A stretch of DNA of 64,000 nucleotides from Bacteroides faecichinchillae JCM 17102. Lineage in GTDB: Bacteria > Bacteroidota > Bacteroidia > Bacteroidales > Bacteroidaceae. Shown piece after piece: positions 1 through 9,707 of this stretch (its first letter is position 1; each line of letters begins with the position of its first letter). The stretch lies in NCBI RefSeq assembly GCF_000614145.1, contig NZ_BAKK01000006.1, positions 62,001 through 126,000 on the forward strand. The letters are read 5' to 3'. The position numbers were made by a program, and so were the translations under genes. A model generated the notes under the pieces. It was not told the DNA's origin, ran no database searches, and saw only the letters and a program-made list of their open reading frames with translations.

Positions 1-1
1 A

Positions 2-3000
2 CGGATGAGCATTGATAACTTTGCTGTTGAGTTGCCTGAAACTTTTTTGAAAATGGATACAATTCGTATGGAGTACGATAGTCTGAAAGCCTTCGACCAT
101 TTTTCAGAAAAGGTTCGTTTTTCGTTCCGTACATTACCGTCACAAATTACTCTGAAAGACATTTCTCCATTCGTACCAGCCTTGTCACATTTCAAAGAAC
201 CGATAACTTTGGATATGGAAGTTGATGGCACAGTTGATCAATTAAACTGCTCTCATCTTGAGATCACTGCTGACAATCGACAATTCCGGCTTTCAGGAGA
301 CGTATCACTGCAAGATCTATCTCGTCCACAGGATGCATATGTATTTGGTACACTTTCAGAATTTGCCGCAAATACTCGTGGAGTTGGTTTTCTGGTGCGT
401 AATTTAAGCTCTAATTATAATGGAGTACCTCCCGTTTTAGAACATTTAGGGAATATTAATTTCCGCGGAGAAGTTTCCGGATACTTTACGGACTTGGTCA
501 CCTATGGTCAATTATCGACTAGTATCGGAAACGTAAATATGGACTTGAAACTAAGTTCTGATAAAGTAAAGGGACTGTTTGCTTATTCCGGAGCGGTTAA
601 GACTAATGATTTTGAATTAGGAACACTGCTGGGCAATGACAAATTGGGAGAAATTACATTTAATCTAGATGTTCGTGGGCGGCACATTGATAAACAACTG
701 CCTACAGTTGAACTGAAAGGATTGATAGCTTCATTAGAATATAGTAGATACAAATATGAGAATATTACATTGGACGGTGAATATAAACAAGGAGGATTCA
801 ATGGAAAAGTAGCATTGGATGACCCCAACGGTTCTATTTATCTAAATGGGGATGTCAATGTTACTTCAAAGATTCCGACGTTCAATTTCTTGGCTGTGAT
901 TACCAGACTTCGTCCCAATGATTTGAATTTGACACCCCAATATGCTGAAACAGAATTCTCTTTAAAAGTAAAAGCTAATTTTTCGGGAGGTTCTGTGGAT
1001 GAAATGATTGGGCAAATCAATATCGATAGTTTGGAAGTTAATGGTCCGGATAAAAGTTATTTCATGAAAAACATGAATATTAGTGCTACCCGAGAAAACG
1101 ATGAAAATCAGCTTAAACTAATATCTGAGTTTCTGACAGCAAGTATAAAAGGACATTTTCAGTATCATACATTGCCAGCCAGTATTCTTAATATTACACG
1201 ACGATATATTCCTTCTTTGGTATTGCCTTCTAAAAAAACGATTGACACACATAATAATTTTCAATTTGACGTAAGCATATATAATACCGACATTTTATCC
1301 ACTGTCTTTAATATTCCACTGAGTGTATATACTCATTCTACTTTGAAAGGATATGTCAATGATACTTTGCAGCGTATACGGATAGAAGGATATTTTCCTC
1401 GTTTACAATATAAAGACAATTACATAGAATCGGGAATGGTATTATGTGAGAACTCTTCTGATTTTATTCGTGCAAGAATTCGCCTGACTAATCTGAAGAA
1501 AAAAGGAGCTGTCAATTTATCAGTGGATGCCCAAGCAAAAGATGACAACATCAGTACAACTCTGAATTGGGGAAATAGTGCGGTAACAACATATAGTGGT
1601 CAGTTATCAGCTGTAGCTAAGTTCTTACGTACTGAGGGTGAAAAGCCTTTATTAAAAACAGTAGTTGATGTAAAACCAACAGATGTTATATTAAATGATA
1701 CAATATGGCAGATACACCCTTCACAAGTGGTAGTAGATTCGGGTAAAATAGATGTAAAGAACTTCTATTTTAGTCATCGTGACCGTTATATACGTATCAA
1801 CGGACAGCTCTCTGAGAATCCTGAAGATACGGTGAAAGTTGATTTGAAGGACATTAATATGGGTTATGTCTTTGACATTGCCAGAATATCTGACGATGTC
1901 AATTTTGAAGGAGATGCTTCTGGAACAGCTTATGCTAGTGGAGTCTTGAAAAAGCCGGTGATGAATACCCATTTGTTCGTAAAGAACTTTTCGTTGAATC
2001 AGGGGCGCTTGGGAGATTTAAATGTATATGGTGCCTGGGATAATGAAAATAGAGGTATCCTTCTGGATGCATCTATCAAAGATATATCCCGTTCTCCGTC
2101 ACGAGTTACTGGAATTATATATCCTCTAAAACCTGAAAGTGGTCTTGACTTAAACATCGAAGCTAATCAACTGAATTTAAAGTTTCTTGAATTTTATATG
2201 AAGTCGATAGCAAATGACATCAAAGGACGAGCTACAGGTAAAGTGCATTTCTATGGTAAGTTCAAAGGATTAAATTTGGACGGTGCAGTCATGACAGACG
2301 CATCGATGAAATTCGACATTTTAAATACGCGGTTTGCTGTTAAAGATACAATTCGACTTGCTCCTACAGGACTGACGTTCGATCGGATTCATATTGCTGA
2401 TGCGGAAGGACATTCAGGAACAATGAATGGATATTTACACTTTGAGCATTTCAAAAACATTAACTATCGCTTTGAGATACAAGCTAATAATATGCTGCTG
2501 ATGAATACCAAGGAATCTACAGATATTCCTTTTTATGGAACAGTATATGGAACAGGAAATGCCGTACTTACCGGAAATGCCATACAAGGACTTGATGCGA
2601 ATGTAGCAATGACAACTAACCGAAATACAAACTTTACTTATATCAATGGAAATGTTGCATCAGCTACGAGCAATCAGTTTATCAAATTTGTAGATAAAAC
2701 ACCTCATCGTACCATTCAGGATTCTGTTCAGGTAATGTCGTATTATGAACAAATGCAACAAAAGCTCCAAGCTGTCGAAGAAGAACGAAAGACCGATATT
2801 CGATTAAATATTCTGGTAGATGCAACTCCAGACGCTACAATGCGGATTATCATGGATCCAGTTGCAGGGGATTATATTAGTGCCAAAGGAACAGGAAATC
2901 TCCGAACCGAATTTTATAATAAGGGAGATGTGAAAATGTTTGGTAGTTACCGAATTAGTCAAGGAGTATATAAGTTTAGTTTACAAGAAGTAATTCGTAA

Positions 3001-3880
3001 GGACTTTGTGATAAAAGATGGTAGTACAATCAACTTCAATGGTACTCCATTGGATGCTAATATGGATATTCAGGCTTCTTATACGGTCAACTCTGCATCT
3101 TTGAATGATTTAATTCCAGATGAAGCTACAGCAGCTGTTATTCAACAGCCCAATGTTCGTGTTAATTGTATTATGTATTTGAGTGGTATGTTAGTTCACC
3201 CTACTATAAAATTAGGAATTGAACTACCAAATGAAAGAGATGAGATCCAAACATTGGTAAGAAATTATATTAGTACGGAAGAACAGATGAATATGCAAAT
3301 TCTTTATTTATTGGGAATCGGTAAATTCTATACTGAAAATAATCGAAGTAATAACCAAAATTCTAATGTAATGTCATCTGTACTCTCTTCTACTCTTTCC
3401 GGACAGTTGAATAATGCTTTATCTCAGGTTTTTGAAACAAACAATTGGAATATCGGAACAAACCTGAGTACTGGTGATAAGGGCTGGACAGATATGGAAA
3501 TAGAAGGTATTTTATCGGGGCAGTTACTAAATAACCGCCTTTTGATTAATGGTAACTTTGGTTATCGCGACAATCCTATGGCAAATACAAATTTCATAGG
3601 TGACTTCGAAGCTGAGTGGTTATTGAATCGTTCGGGAGATATCCGGTTAAAAGCTTATAATGAAACAAATGATCGTTATTACACAAAGACAAATCTGACA
3701 ACACAAGGTGTAGGTGTCATGTACAAAAAAGATTTCGATAAGTGGAAGGAACTTTTCTTCTGGAATAAGTGGAAAATACGTAATCTGAGAAAGAAGGAAG
3801 TTGAAAAGATCGAAAAGCTGGAATCCGATAGTATTGGGCAACAAGCAAAATCGGAAATGAAAAGGAAACGTGAAAAATAG
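2..3880 (+). CDS. TamB-like translocation/assembly module protein (DUF490), 5' end outside window
   Basis: Very large, beta-rich protein; about 1290 residues are visible and the frame is open to the window edge, so the true start lies upstream. The first in-frame ATG, at 5, is probably internal. The last 400 or so residues have the look of the TamB C-terminal domain: repeated short beta strands, a conserved region around VNCIMYLSGML, and a closing stretch around FIGDFEAEWLLN. Family proteins span the periplasm and help move proteins or lipids between inner and outer membranes. The C-terminal tail, about 45 residues, is highly basic and charged. A strong hairpin with a T-run follows the stop codon. 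The family call is firm; the exact cargo is not known. Confidence 0.85.
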   Translation, partial: RMSIDNFAVELPETFLKMDTIRMEYDSLKAFDHFSEKVRFSFRTLPSQITLKDISPFVPALSHFKEPITLDMEVDGTVDQLNCSHLEITADNRQFRLSGDVSLQDLSRPQDAYVFGTLSEFAANTRGVGFLVRNLSSNYNGVPPVLEHLGNINFRGEVSGYFTDLVTYGQLSTSIGNVNMDLKLSSDKVKGLFAYSGAVKTNDFELGTLLGNDKLGEITFNLDVRGRHIDKQLPTVELKGLIASLEYSRYKYENITLDGEYKQGGFNGKVALDDPNGSIYLNGDVNVTSKIPTFNFLAVITRLRPNDLNLTPQYAETEFSLKVKANFSGGSVDEMIGQINIDSLEVNGPDKSYFMKNMNISATRENDENQLKLISEFLTASIKGHFQYHTLPASILNITRRYIPSLVLPSKKTIDTHNNFQFDVSIYNTDILSTVFNIPLSVYTHSTLKGYVNDTLQRIRIEGYFPRLQYKDNYIESGMVLCENSSDFIRARIRLTNLKKKGAVNLSVDAQAKDDNISTTLNWGNSAVTTYSGQLSAVAKFLRTEGEKPLLKTVVDVKPTDVILNDTIWQIHPSQVVVDSGKIDVKNFYFSHRDRYIRINGQLSENPEDTVKVDLKDINMGYVFDIARISDDVNFEGDASGTAYASGVLKKPVMNTHLFVKNFSLNQGRLGDLNVYGAWDNENRGILLDASIKDISRSPSRVTGIIYPLKPESGLDLNIEANQLNLKFLEFYMKSIANDIKGRATGKVHFYGKFKGLNLDGAVMTDASMKFDILNTRFAVKDTIRLAPTGLTFDRIHIADAEGHSGTMNGYLHFEHFKNINYRFEIQANNMLLMNTKESTDIPFYGTVYGTGNAVLTGNAIQGLDANVAMTTNRNTNFTYINGNVASATSNQFIKFVDKTPHRTIQDSVQVMSYYEQMQQKLQAVEEERKTDIRLNILVDATPDATMRIIMDPVAGDYISAKGTGNLRTEFYNKGDVKMFGSYRISQGVYKFSLQEVIRKDFVIKDGSTINFNGTPLDANMDIQASYTVNSASLNDLIPDEATAAVIQQPNVRVNCIMYLSGMLVHPTIKLGIELPNERDEIQTLVRNYISTEEQMNMQILYLLGIGKFYTENNRSNNQNSNVMSSVLSSTLSGQLNNALSQVFETNNWNIGTNLSTGDKGWTDMEIEGILSGQLLNNRLLINGNFGYRDNPMANTNFIGDFEAEWLLNRSGDIRLKAYNETNDRYYTKTNLTTQGVGVMYKKDFDKWKELFFWNKWKIRNLRKKEVEKIEKLESDSIGQQAKSEMKRKREK

Positions 3881-3937
3881 CATTACTCAAAATGGTAACG
3901 CTATCTTAGCCATATAATAACACTATAAGCATCGAAT

Positions 3938-3977
3938 GATGACACCATCCTGTCTGGATAGTGTCACCATTTTTTAG
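3938..3977. terminator. Bidirectional terminator between tamB-like and PepSY-like genes
   Basis: A 13-bp stem (3938-3950 with 3956-3968, one G-T-type mismatch) closes a 5-nt loop and is followed by six T on the plus strand. It lies between two convergent genes and can serve both. Confidence 0.8.
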
Positions 3978-3978
3978 A

Positions 3979-4812
3979 TTATAGAATAGTACCGTCAGAT
4001 GTAACTTTTATCTTCTTATCTGGCCTATTATCTGCCTCTAATTCAATAAGATAGTAATTTCCTTCAGACAATGTCTCAAAGTATTCGGAATCATCAATAT
4101 GATATTCAGGGAATTGCTCGCTAATAGTTGTTCCAACTGTTACGGGGATGATGTCTACATCCCACGAGGTAGATATCCAATCACCTCCTTGATTAAATAA
4201 TACTTCCTTAGATGATCCATTATGTAAAATATCAACTTCTGTATAACCGGAATCTTCCTTATCTATTTCCATGATTTTTGCTTCCGGATATTTTCTTTCA
4301 ATAAAAGATTTCATTTTAGCAGTAAGCTGAGGGATCGGTAAGTAATTGTCCTGATCATCATCTGTATCTACTGCACTTTTTATCAAAACACCATCCTCCG
4401 AATAATACAAATCCATCTCTTGGTTCTGTCGCTCTACCTCGATGACATACATAGTTCCCATTCCCTGACGTTCTAACATATCTATATCATCCTTTTTCCA
4501 ATCTTTATATTCACTCTTTTCAAATGAGTTTTTTACAGCTTCCGGTAATTTGGTATAAGGAATATCGGTTTCGGTCATACACCAACTACCATCCGGCATA
4601 AACCAAGCCGAAGTCTCATATCCATTATGAAAGTCTGCCACATAATAACCGGACTTAGTTTCCCATTTTACATTACCTGCATTGGGATATTTGGATGAAA
4701 ATGCATTCTGTAATTCTATGGGAACAGAGATTGATTCATCATCATCGCTATCACAACTTTGTAAGCTCCAGGCACTTAGAGCAATCATTAGAAGATACAA
4801 TTTTAGTTTCAT
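3979..4812 (-). CDS. PepSY-like (DUF2874-type) lipoprotein
   Basis: 277 residues. The N-terminus is a lipoprotein signal: a hydrophobic stretch ending in LQSC, with the Cys near residue 20, followed by an Asp-rich linker. The rest holds about three repeats of the PepSY-like fold, recognisable by recurring V.W......Y.V.F..G and aromatic-plus-Gly turns. Such proteins are exported or surface-anchored in Bacteroides and their ligand is unknown. It follows the shorter PepSY-like gene by 21 bp, so the two are probably one transcript. A two-component system lies just beyond, in the order often seen for PepSY-like genes and their regulators. Function beyond a periplasmic or surface role is not established. 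Confidence 0.75.
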   Translation of the reverse strand: MKLKLYLLMIALSAWSLQSCDSDDDESISVPIELQNAFSSKYPNAGNVKWETKSGYYVADFHNGYETSAWFMPDGSWCMTETDIPYTKLPEAVKNSFEKSEYKDWKKDDIDMLERQGMGTMYVIEVERQNQEMDLYYSEDGVLIKSAVDTDDDQDNYLPIPQLTAKMKSFIERKYPEAKIMEIDKEDSGYTEVDILHNGSSKEVLFNQGGDWISTSWDVDIIPVTVGTTISEQFPEYHIDDSEYFETLSEGNYYLIELEADNRPDKKIKVTSDGTIL

Positions 4813-4833
4813 ATTGTTTTAGTTTAGAATAAA

Positions 4834-5277
4834 TTACATATCAATATCAATCAAATTAAAGTTTATGTCGAATTTCAGTTCTGTTCGATTAGTAAGCTTT
4901 ACTTCATATTCTTTTTTATCCCGTTCCAGTTTCAGTATCTTGGTATCCGGATAGTTGTCTTTTACATACTTTTGAATAGGTTCAGGAATCACAGCAGCAG
5001 GAACAGCACTATATTTGCAATCTACTTCTTTCCAGTTTCCCTTTTTATCAAATTCCACTTTATTACCATTAGTGAAAATCACATCATAACTTTTATTAAA
5101 AAGATCACTTTCCATTTTTGCCAAAGCTACCTTATTGTCAGCAAAATATTTCTTTATAAATAACTGCGCTTGCTGTGGCATTTGACTTATCTGGATGGGT
5201 TTGTCATCATCAGCTCTTACCACCGTTTGCATAGCGAACAAACATACAAATAAAAATAATAACTTTTTCATAATCAT
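4834..5277 (-). CDS. PepSY-like (DUF2874-type) secreted protein
   Basis: 147 residues with a cleavable signal peptide (Lys-Lys, then a hydrophobic core, cut probably after VVRA near residue 22). The mature part has two PepSY-like repeats, seen as YDVIFTNGNKVEFD and YEVKLTNRTELKFD. It is the first gene of a two-gene minus-strand unit. A near-consensus -7 element, CATCTTTG on the minus strand, lies about 45 bp upstream (5323-5330). Family members of this size are periplasmic and are often controlled by an adjacent sensor kinase; here one lies at 5639-6915. The specific role is unknown. Confidence 0.75.
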   Translation of the reverse strand: MIMKKLLFLFVCLFAMQTVVRADDDKPIQISQMPQQAQLFIKKYFADNKVALAKMESDLFNKSYDVIFTNGNKVEFDKKGNWKEVDCKYSAVPAAVIPEPIQKYVKDNYPDTKILKLERDKKEYEVKLTNRTELKFDINFNLIDIDM

Positions 5278-5638
5278 CGTTTTTTTATTGGTTTATACTA
5301 TTATCGATTATTTCGTAATGCAAAGATGAGAGTAGAATCTGAAAAAAATTAGGAATTTTGAGGAAAATCGAAAAAAATAATGGAAATATATTCAATTATA
5401 TTCTTATAATAGCTACTAATATTAACATCCCTTACTTTTGCATACACAAATTTGACTATATTCATATTAAAATAACCATAAGAACTTTTTTATGACTATG
5501 AGAACAAATTATTTCCTATTATTAGTAATGAGACGAGAAGTCAGATCAAGGTAAAATCTTACAAATATTTTCCATAATACTGAAAAGAAACTGTATCAAG
5601 ACTGATAATTACTATCATTTTTGATACAATTTCTTATT
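5278..5638. other. Intergenic region with possible short transcript and 20-codon ORF
   Basis: No conventional gene is present. The plus strand has a -7 element TACTTTTG at 5433-5440, then a 20-codon ORF at 5492-5554 (Met-rich start, a run of Leu, Arg-rich end), then a hairpin with a T-rich tail at 5587-5640. These could form a transcript of about 190 nt whose 3' end touches the antisense side of the kinase gene. I see no clear -33 element, so this stays tentative. Confidence 0.3.
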
Positions 5639-5640
5639 TT
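5587..5640. terminator. Terminator hairpin with TTGATACA arms
   Basis: The outer stem pairs TGTATCAA (5592-5599) with TTGATACA (5621-5628) and is extended by GAAA/TTTC. An inner stem pairs TGATA with TATCA. Both strands have T-rich tails, so it can end the kinase transcript from the right and any plus-strand transcript from the left. The same TTGATACA arms recur in the element at 47811-47977. Confidence 0.65.
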
Positions 5641-6915
5641 AGTTACGTTTCAAGATATCGAAGCAATGTTCTTGATGTTCGAAATAGTATTGTAATTTTA
5701 AATGTTGTAAACGACAAATAGAATTGGCAATGGCTAGTCCTAATCCGGTAGAACCTTCTTTTCTACTCCCCTGATAGAAACGCTCAAAGATGTGTTCCTT
5801 ATCTAATGGATGATTTGTTCCAGTATTCCGGAAAGTTATTCTATACTTAGTAATTTTAACATGGATACAGCCACCACTTACGTTATGAACAAAGGCATTT
5901 TTTAAAAGATTCGTCAATAGAGCAATAGCCAATGATTCATTTATTGTTGCATGGAATTCACCTTGTTCTACAATTGTTACTTTTATATTACGATACTCGT
6001 AGACTTCTTTGTAATCTTTCAGATACTGTTTAAGAATGTTATTCAATACTAAATCTTTAGTTTCAGAAAATTGCCCGTTATCTATTTTAGTCAATAATAA
6101 TAAGGACTTGTTTAATTTCGTGATATATTCCAACGTTTGATGAGTCTTCATCAGTTCTTCCAGTTGATTCTCAGTTAATGAATCATCTTCCATTAACATT
6201 TCCATACGGTTACGACAGATAGCAAGCGGAGTTTGTATCTCGTGCGAAGCATTTCCTATAAATTGCTTTTGTTGTTCGAACATTTGATCTGTACGCTCAA
6301 CGTAACGGATAGCGGCTTCATTCAATTTACGAAACTCAGTTATTTGAGTCTGATTTTTCAGAGGTTCATTTTTTTTCCCTGTCTGATAACCATCCAGCCA
6401 ATGAAGCAACGCATACAAAGGACGCATATTCCGGTAGAACACCCATACTGAAATGGAAATAATACAAAGCGATAAAGCAATGTACAAAAAAATAACCCAA
6501 AGTAATATCTCATCTTTCAAATCATCTTTTTCAATGCTAGGAGTAGATACGGTAAGTTTGTGATAACGTCCCTCATCATCTTTAAATATAGTAATCAAAA
6601 TACGCGCCGGTTCCGTTTCTTCCTTTTCTACAATATAAACCATAGAGTCTTTATATTGGATATCGTCATGGCTTTCTGCATATTCTTTGCTTACTTCTGT
6701 CAGATAATATTGGTTATTAGAACCATTATTTTTAGAAGGTAACTCCTCTCCTGCCAAGCACGGATAATGATTGCCTCCGAGTAATCTTCCAACGAATCAT
6801 CTACTTCATCATTTATTTCGTCAATCATCGTGACATAAAAAAAGGTAGCCCAAATTGTTAGAATGAGAATTAAAGCTATAGAAATACGGAGAATGATATA
6901 ATATATTAATTTCAT
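5639..6915 (-). CDS. Sensor histidine kinase (one -1 frameshift near 6755)
   Basis: Membrane-bound histidine kinase partner of the response regulator that precedes it by 23 bp. The N-terminal piece (start 6915) has a membrane segment at about residues 5-28. The C-terminal piece holds a second membrane segment, an H-box (NASHEIQTPLAI), an N-box (LLTNLLKNAFVHN) and a G-box (GSTGLGLAIAN). The two pieces are in different frames: IIIRA is followed by GGCAGGAGAG, and restoring one T after GCT rejoins the natural AGEEL sequence. A single base is therefore missing, probably by sequencing or assembly error, though a true inactivation cannot be excluded. The signal sensed is unknown. Confidence 0.8.
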
Positions 6916-6938
6916 GTATAGGCGTGACTAGTTACTTT

Positions 6939-7616
6939 TTATTCTACAATCATCTTATAACCAAAACCATAAACGGCCTTTAATTCTATATTAGCTCCCG
7001 AGTCTTTCAACTTCTTACGAAGATTCTTGATTTGGGCATAAATAAAATCAAAATTATCTACCTGATCAATATGATCCCCCCAAACGGATTCAGCTAACGT
7101 ATTTTTATTTATTAATCTTCCGGGGCGATTCATAAAGTATAATAAGATATCATATTCTTTACGATTCAATTCCAATTCTTGATTTTCAACGAAAACTCTG
7201 AATTTATCTGGTTCTATCCGCACATTTCCCTGGCAAATATTTATTTCTCCTTCATTCTGGTGACGGCGAATAACACTTTTAATTCGTGCATTCAATTCAA
7301 CCAAATGAAATGGTTTTGGCAAATAGTCATCTGCTCCCAGTTCTAAGCCCAAAACTTTATCTTCCAAAGAGTCTTTAGCTGAGATAATAATCACATTTTC
7401 TCGTTTATGCATCGTTTTCAACTTCTCCAAAAGATCTAATCCGCTTCCATCTGGCAACATGATATCCAGCAAAATGCAGTCATAGTCGTAATCTTCTATT
7501 TTATATAAAGCTGTATTAAAGCTGTCCGCCGTTTCTACAACATACCGTTCCTTCTCCAATGAAAGTTGAATAAGTTCTCTCAAAGCCGGTTCATCTTCTA
7601 CAATTAATATCTTCAT
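6939..7616 (-). CDS. OmpR/PhoB-family response regulator
   Basis: 225 residues. The receiver domain (about 1-115) has the acidic pair E7-D8, the phospho-acceptor D51 in LLDIMLPDG and the conserved Lys in LPKPFH. The winged-helix DNA-binding domain (about 128-223) ends with the usual Y-GFGY motif. It is the first gene of a regulator-kinase pair, and its likely targets include the PepSY-like genes further downstream on the same strand; that last point is inference from position. Confidence 0.9.
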   Translation of the reverse strand: MKILIVEDEPALRELIQLSLEKERYVVETADSFNTALYKIEDYDYDCILLDIMLPDGSGLDLLEKLKTMHKRENVIIISAKDSLEDKVLGLELGADDYLPKPFHLVELNARIKSVIRRHQNEGEINICQGNVRIEPDKFRVFVENQELELNRKEYDILLYFMNRPGRLINKNTLAESVWGDHIDQVDNFDFIYAQIKNLRKKLKDSGANIELKAVYGFGYKMIVE

Positions 7617-7682
7617 AAAAAGTCCTCCTTTTCTTGTACGAATACAAAGAAAAAGGATAATTCTGAAATAAAATTGAAATGA

Positions 7683-7723
7683 ATAAAAAAGAGTCTGAAA
7701 TTCAATGGAGATTTCAGACTCTT
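7683..7723 (-). terminator. Rho-independent terminator of proS
   Basis: A perfect 13-bp stem (7689-7701 with 7711-7723), 9-nt loop, then a run of T on the minus strand. It is 48 bp downstream of the proS stop codon. Confidence 0.85.
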
Positions 7724-7770
7724 AGCAAATTAATGTGATCTAGATTGGATTTTCCTCACATCAAATTATC

Positions 7771-9264
7771 TTAATAAGAACGTGCAAAGATTACACGACA
7801 TGCAGAAGGTTTACCCGTAACCATACATTTACCCGGTTCTTTATCACCCGGAACAAATGAATCGAATGGGATACAACGGATCGTAGCTTTCGTTTCTTCT
7901 TTTATCTTTTCTTCAGTTTCAGTTGTTCCATCCCAATGAGCCAGGATAAAACCACCTTTTTCGATTTTTTCCTTGAATTCATCGTAGGAATCAACTGTAG
8001 TGATATGTGAGTTACGATAATCTAACGCCTTCTTATAAATATTTGCCTGCATTTCTTCAAGCAAATTCTGAACATATGTCTCAATACCATCACAAGATAC
8101 AGTTTCTTTTTCAAGTGTATCGCGGCGCATCACTTCCATTGTATTATTCTCAAGATCACGTCCACCCATCACAAGACGTACAGGAACTCCCTTCAATTCA
8201 TAATCTGCGAATTTGAAGCCCGGACGCTTATTATCTGCATTATCATATTTTACAGAAACACCTAACGCTTTCAACTTGGCGACAATACTTTCTACTTTAG
8301 CATCAATTTGTTTTAATTGTTCATCATTTTTATAGATAGGAACAATAACGACCTGAATTGGAGCCAAATGTGGAGGTAAAACCAAACCGTTATCATCAGA
8401 ATGAGTCATAATAAGTGCCCCCATCAAACGAGTAGAAACTCCCCATGAAGTTGCCCAAACATACTCTAGTTTATTTTCTTTGTTTACAAACTGAACGTCG
8501 AAAGCCTTTGCAAAGTTCTGTCCCAAGAAATGGGAAGTACCGCTCTGCAATGCTTTTCCATCCTGCATCATAGCTTCAATTGTATATGTATCAAGTGCAC
8601 CGGCAAAACGCTCGTTAGCAGATTTCACTCCTTTTACAACCGGAACAGCCATATATTTTTCTGCGAATTCAGCATATACATTCAGCATTCTTTGTGCTTC
8701 TTCCTCAGCTTCTTCACGTGTAGCATGTGCTGTATGCCCTTCTTGCCACAAGAATTCAGCAGTACGCAGGAACAAACGGGTACGCATTTCCCAACGGAAT
8801 ACGTTTGCCCACTGATTACAAAGGATAGGCAAATCACGATAAGACTGGATCCAATTCTTATATGTATTCCAGATAATTGTTTCAGAAGTGGGTCGAATAA
8901 TCAGTTCTTCTTCCAACTTTGCAGCCGGATCTACCACAACGCCTGAACCATCTTCTGCATTCTTCAAACGATAGTGTGTTACCACAGCACATTCCTTAGC
9001 AAATCCTTCTACATGCTCTGCTTCACGACTTAGGAACGATTTCGGAATTAATAATGGGAAATAAGCGTTCACATGTCCTGTTTCTTTAAACATATTGTCC
9101 AATTGACGCTGCATCTTTTCCCAGATAGCGTATCCGTAAGGCTTAATCACCATACATCCGCGTACAGCAGATTGTTCTGCCAAGTCTGCTTTTACCACCA
9201 AATCGTTGTACCATTGAGAGTAGTTCTCACTACGTTTGGTCAGGTCTTTCAGTTCTTTTGCCAT
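7771..9264 (-). CDS. proS: Prolyl-tRNA synthetase
   Basis: 497 residues, the length of the short archaeal/eukaryotic-like (type 3) ProRS found in Bacteroidetes. It charges tRNA-Pro with proline in the cytoplasm. Class II features are visible: motif 2 region [20 protein letters not shown], motif 3 region [12 protein letters not shown], an anticodon-binding domain after about residue 290, and a C-terminal domain ending in the conserved aromatic residue (ARSY). There is no bacterial-type editing insertion. The start at 9264 matches the family N-terminus [12 protein letters not shown] -7 element (TATTTTTG, minus strand, 9307-9314) lies about 40 bp upstream. Confidence 0.97.
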   Translation of the reverse strand: MAKELKDLTKRSENYSQWYNDLVVKADLAEQSAVRGCMVIKPYGYAIWEKMQRQLDNMFKETGHVNAYFPLLIPKSFLSREAEHVEGFAKECAVVTHYRLKNAEDGSGVVVDPAAKLEEELIIRPTSETIIWNTYKNWIQSYRDLPILCNQWANVFRWEMRTRLFLRTAEFLWQEGHTAHATREEAEEEAQRMLNVYAEFAEKYMAVPVVKGVKSANERFAGALDTYTIEAMMQDGKALQSGTSHFLGQNFAKAFDVQFVNKENKLEYVWATSWGVSTRLMGALIMTHSDDNGLVLPPHLAPIQVVIVPIYKNDEQLKQIDAKVESIVAKLKALGVSVKYDNADNKRPGFKFADYELKGVPVRLVMGGRDLENNTMEVMRRDTLEKETVSCDGIETYVQNLLEEMQANIYKKALDYRNSHITTVDSYDEFKEKIEKGGFILAHWDGTTETEEKIKEETKATIRCIPFDSFVPGDKEPGKCMVTGKPSACRVIFARSY

Positions 9265-9306
9265 TATATTTTTCTATTTAAGTTTCTTAAGTGTTCAAAC
9301 AGGACG

Positions 9307-9314
9307 CAAAAATA
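9307..9314 (-). promoter_or_regulatory. Bacteroides -7 element for proS
   Basis: TATTTTTG on the minus strand fits TAnnTTTG and lies 43 bp before the proS start codon. Confidence 0.5.
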
Positions 9315-9363
9315 CGAAAAATGAACGAAATGTGTCTATTCTTCATACATTAATTTCAATACG

Positions 9364-9402
9364 AAAAAAAATCAGATAGATATCTAACATTATCTATCTG
9401 AT
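9364..9402 (-). terminator. Rho-independent terminator of tRNA-Gly
   Basis: A perfect 12-bp stem (9371-9382 with 9391-9402), 8-nt loop, then seven T on the minus strand. It starts 9 nt beyond the tRNA 3' end. Confidence 0.85.
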
Positions 9403-9411
9403 TTATAACGG

Positions 9412-9484
9412 AGCGGTAAACGAGGCTCGAACTCGCGACCCCCAGCTTGGGAAGCTAGTGCTCTACCAACTGAGCTATTACCGC
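9412..9484 (-). tRNA. tRNA-Gly (anticodon CCC)
   Basis: 73 nt. The acceptor stem GCGGTAA/TTACCGC, D arm, anticodon stem CTAGC/GCTGG with loop TTCCCAA, and T arm GCGAG-TTCGAGC-CTCGT all fold in standard positions. Positions 34-36 are CCC. The discriminator base is T and no CCA is encoded. A terminator follows directly. Confidence 0.95.
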
Positions 9485-9707
9485 ATTATTCACTCAAAAA
9501 GTGCTTCCAAAATGATGATGCAAAGGTAAACATAATTTTTATAATTTCATTCTTTAGTGAAAGAAAAATTTCAAGTAGCCTAATTTGTCTTCTAATTACG
9601 GAATTCTAAACTGTTCATTATGGAATAATTAGCTTTTAGAGTACCCATAAGTGAACAAAGTTGTTCTTTTATCTGTTAGAAAGTCTCTAAAATAAGATTT
9701 GATAAAC

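Noticed and set aside
583..1020. Minus-strand open frames inside the tamB-like gene
   Set aside because: They are shadows of the large coding frame, with no promoter, ribosome site or family pattern.
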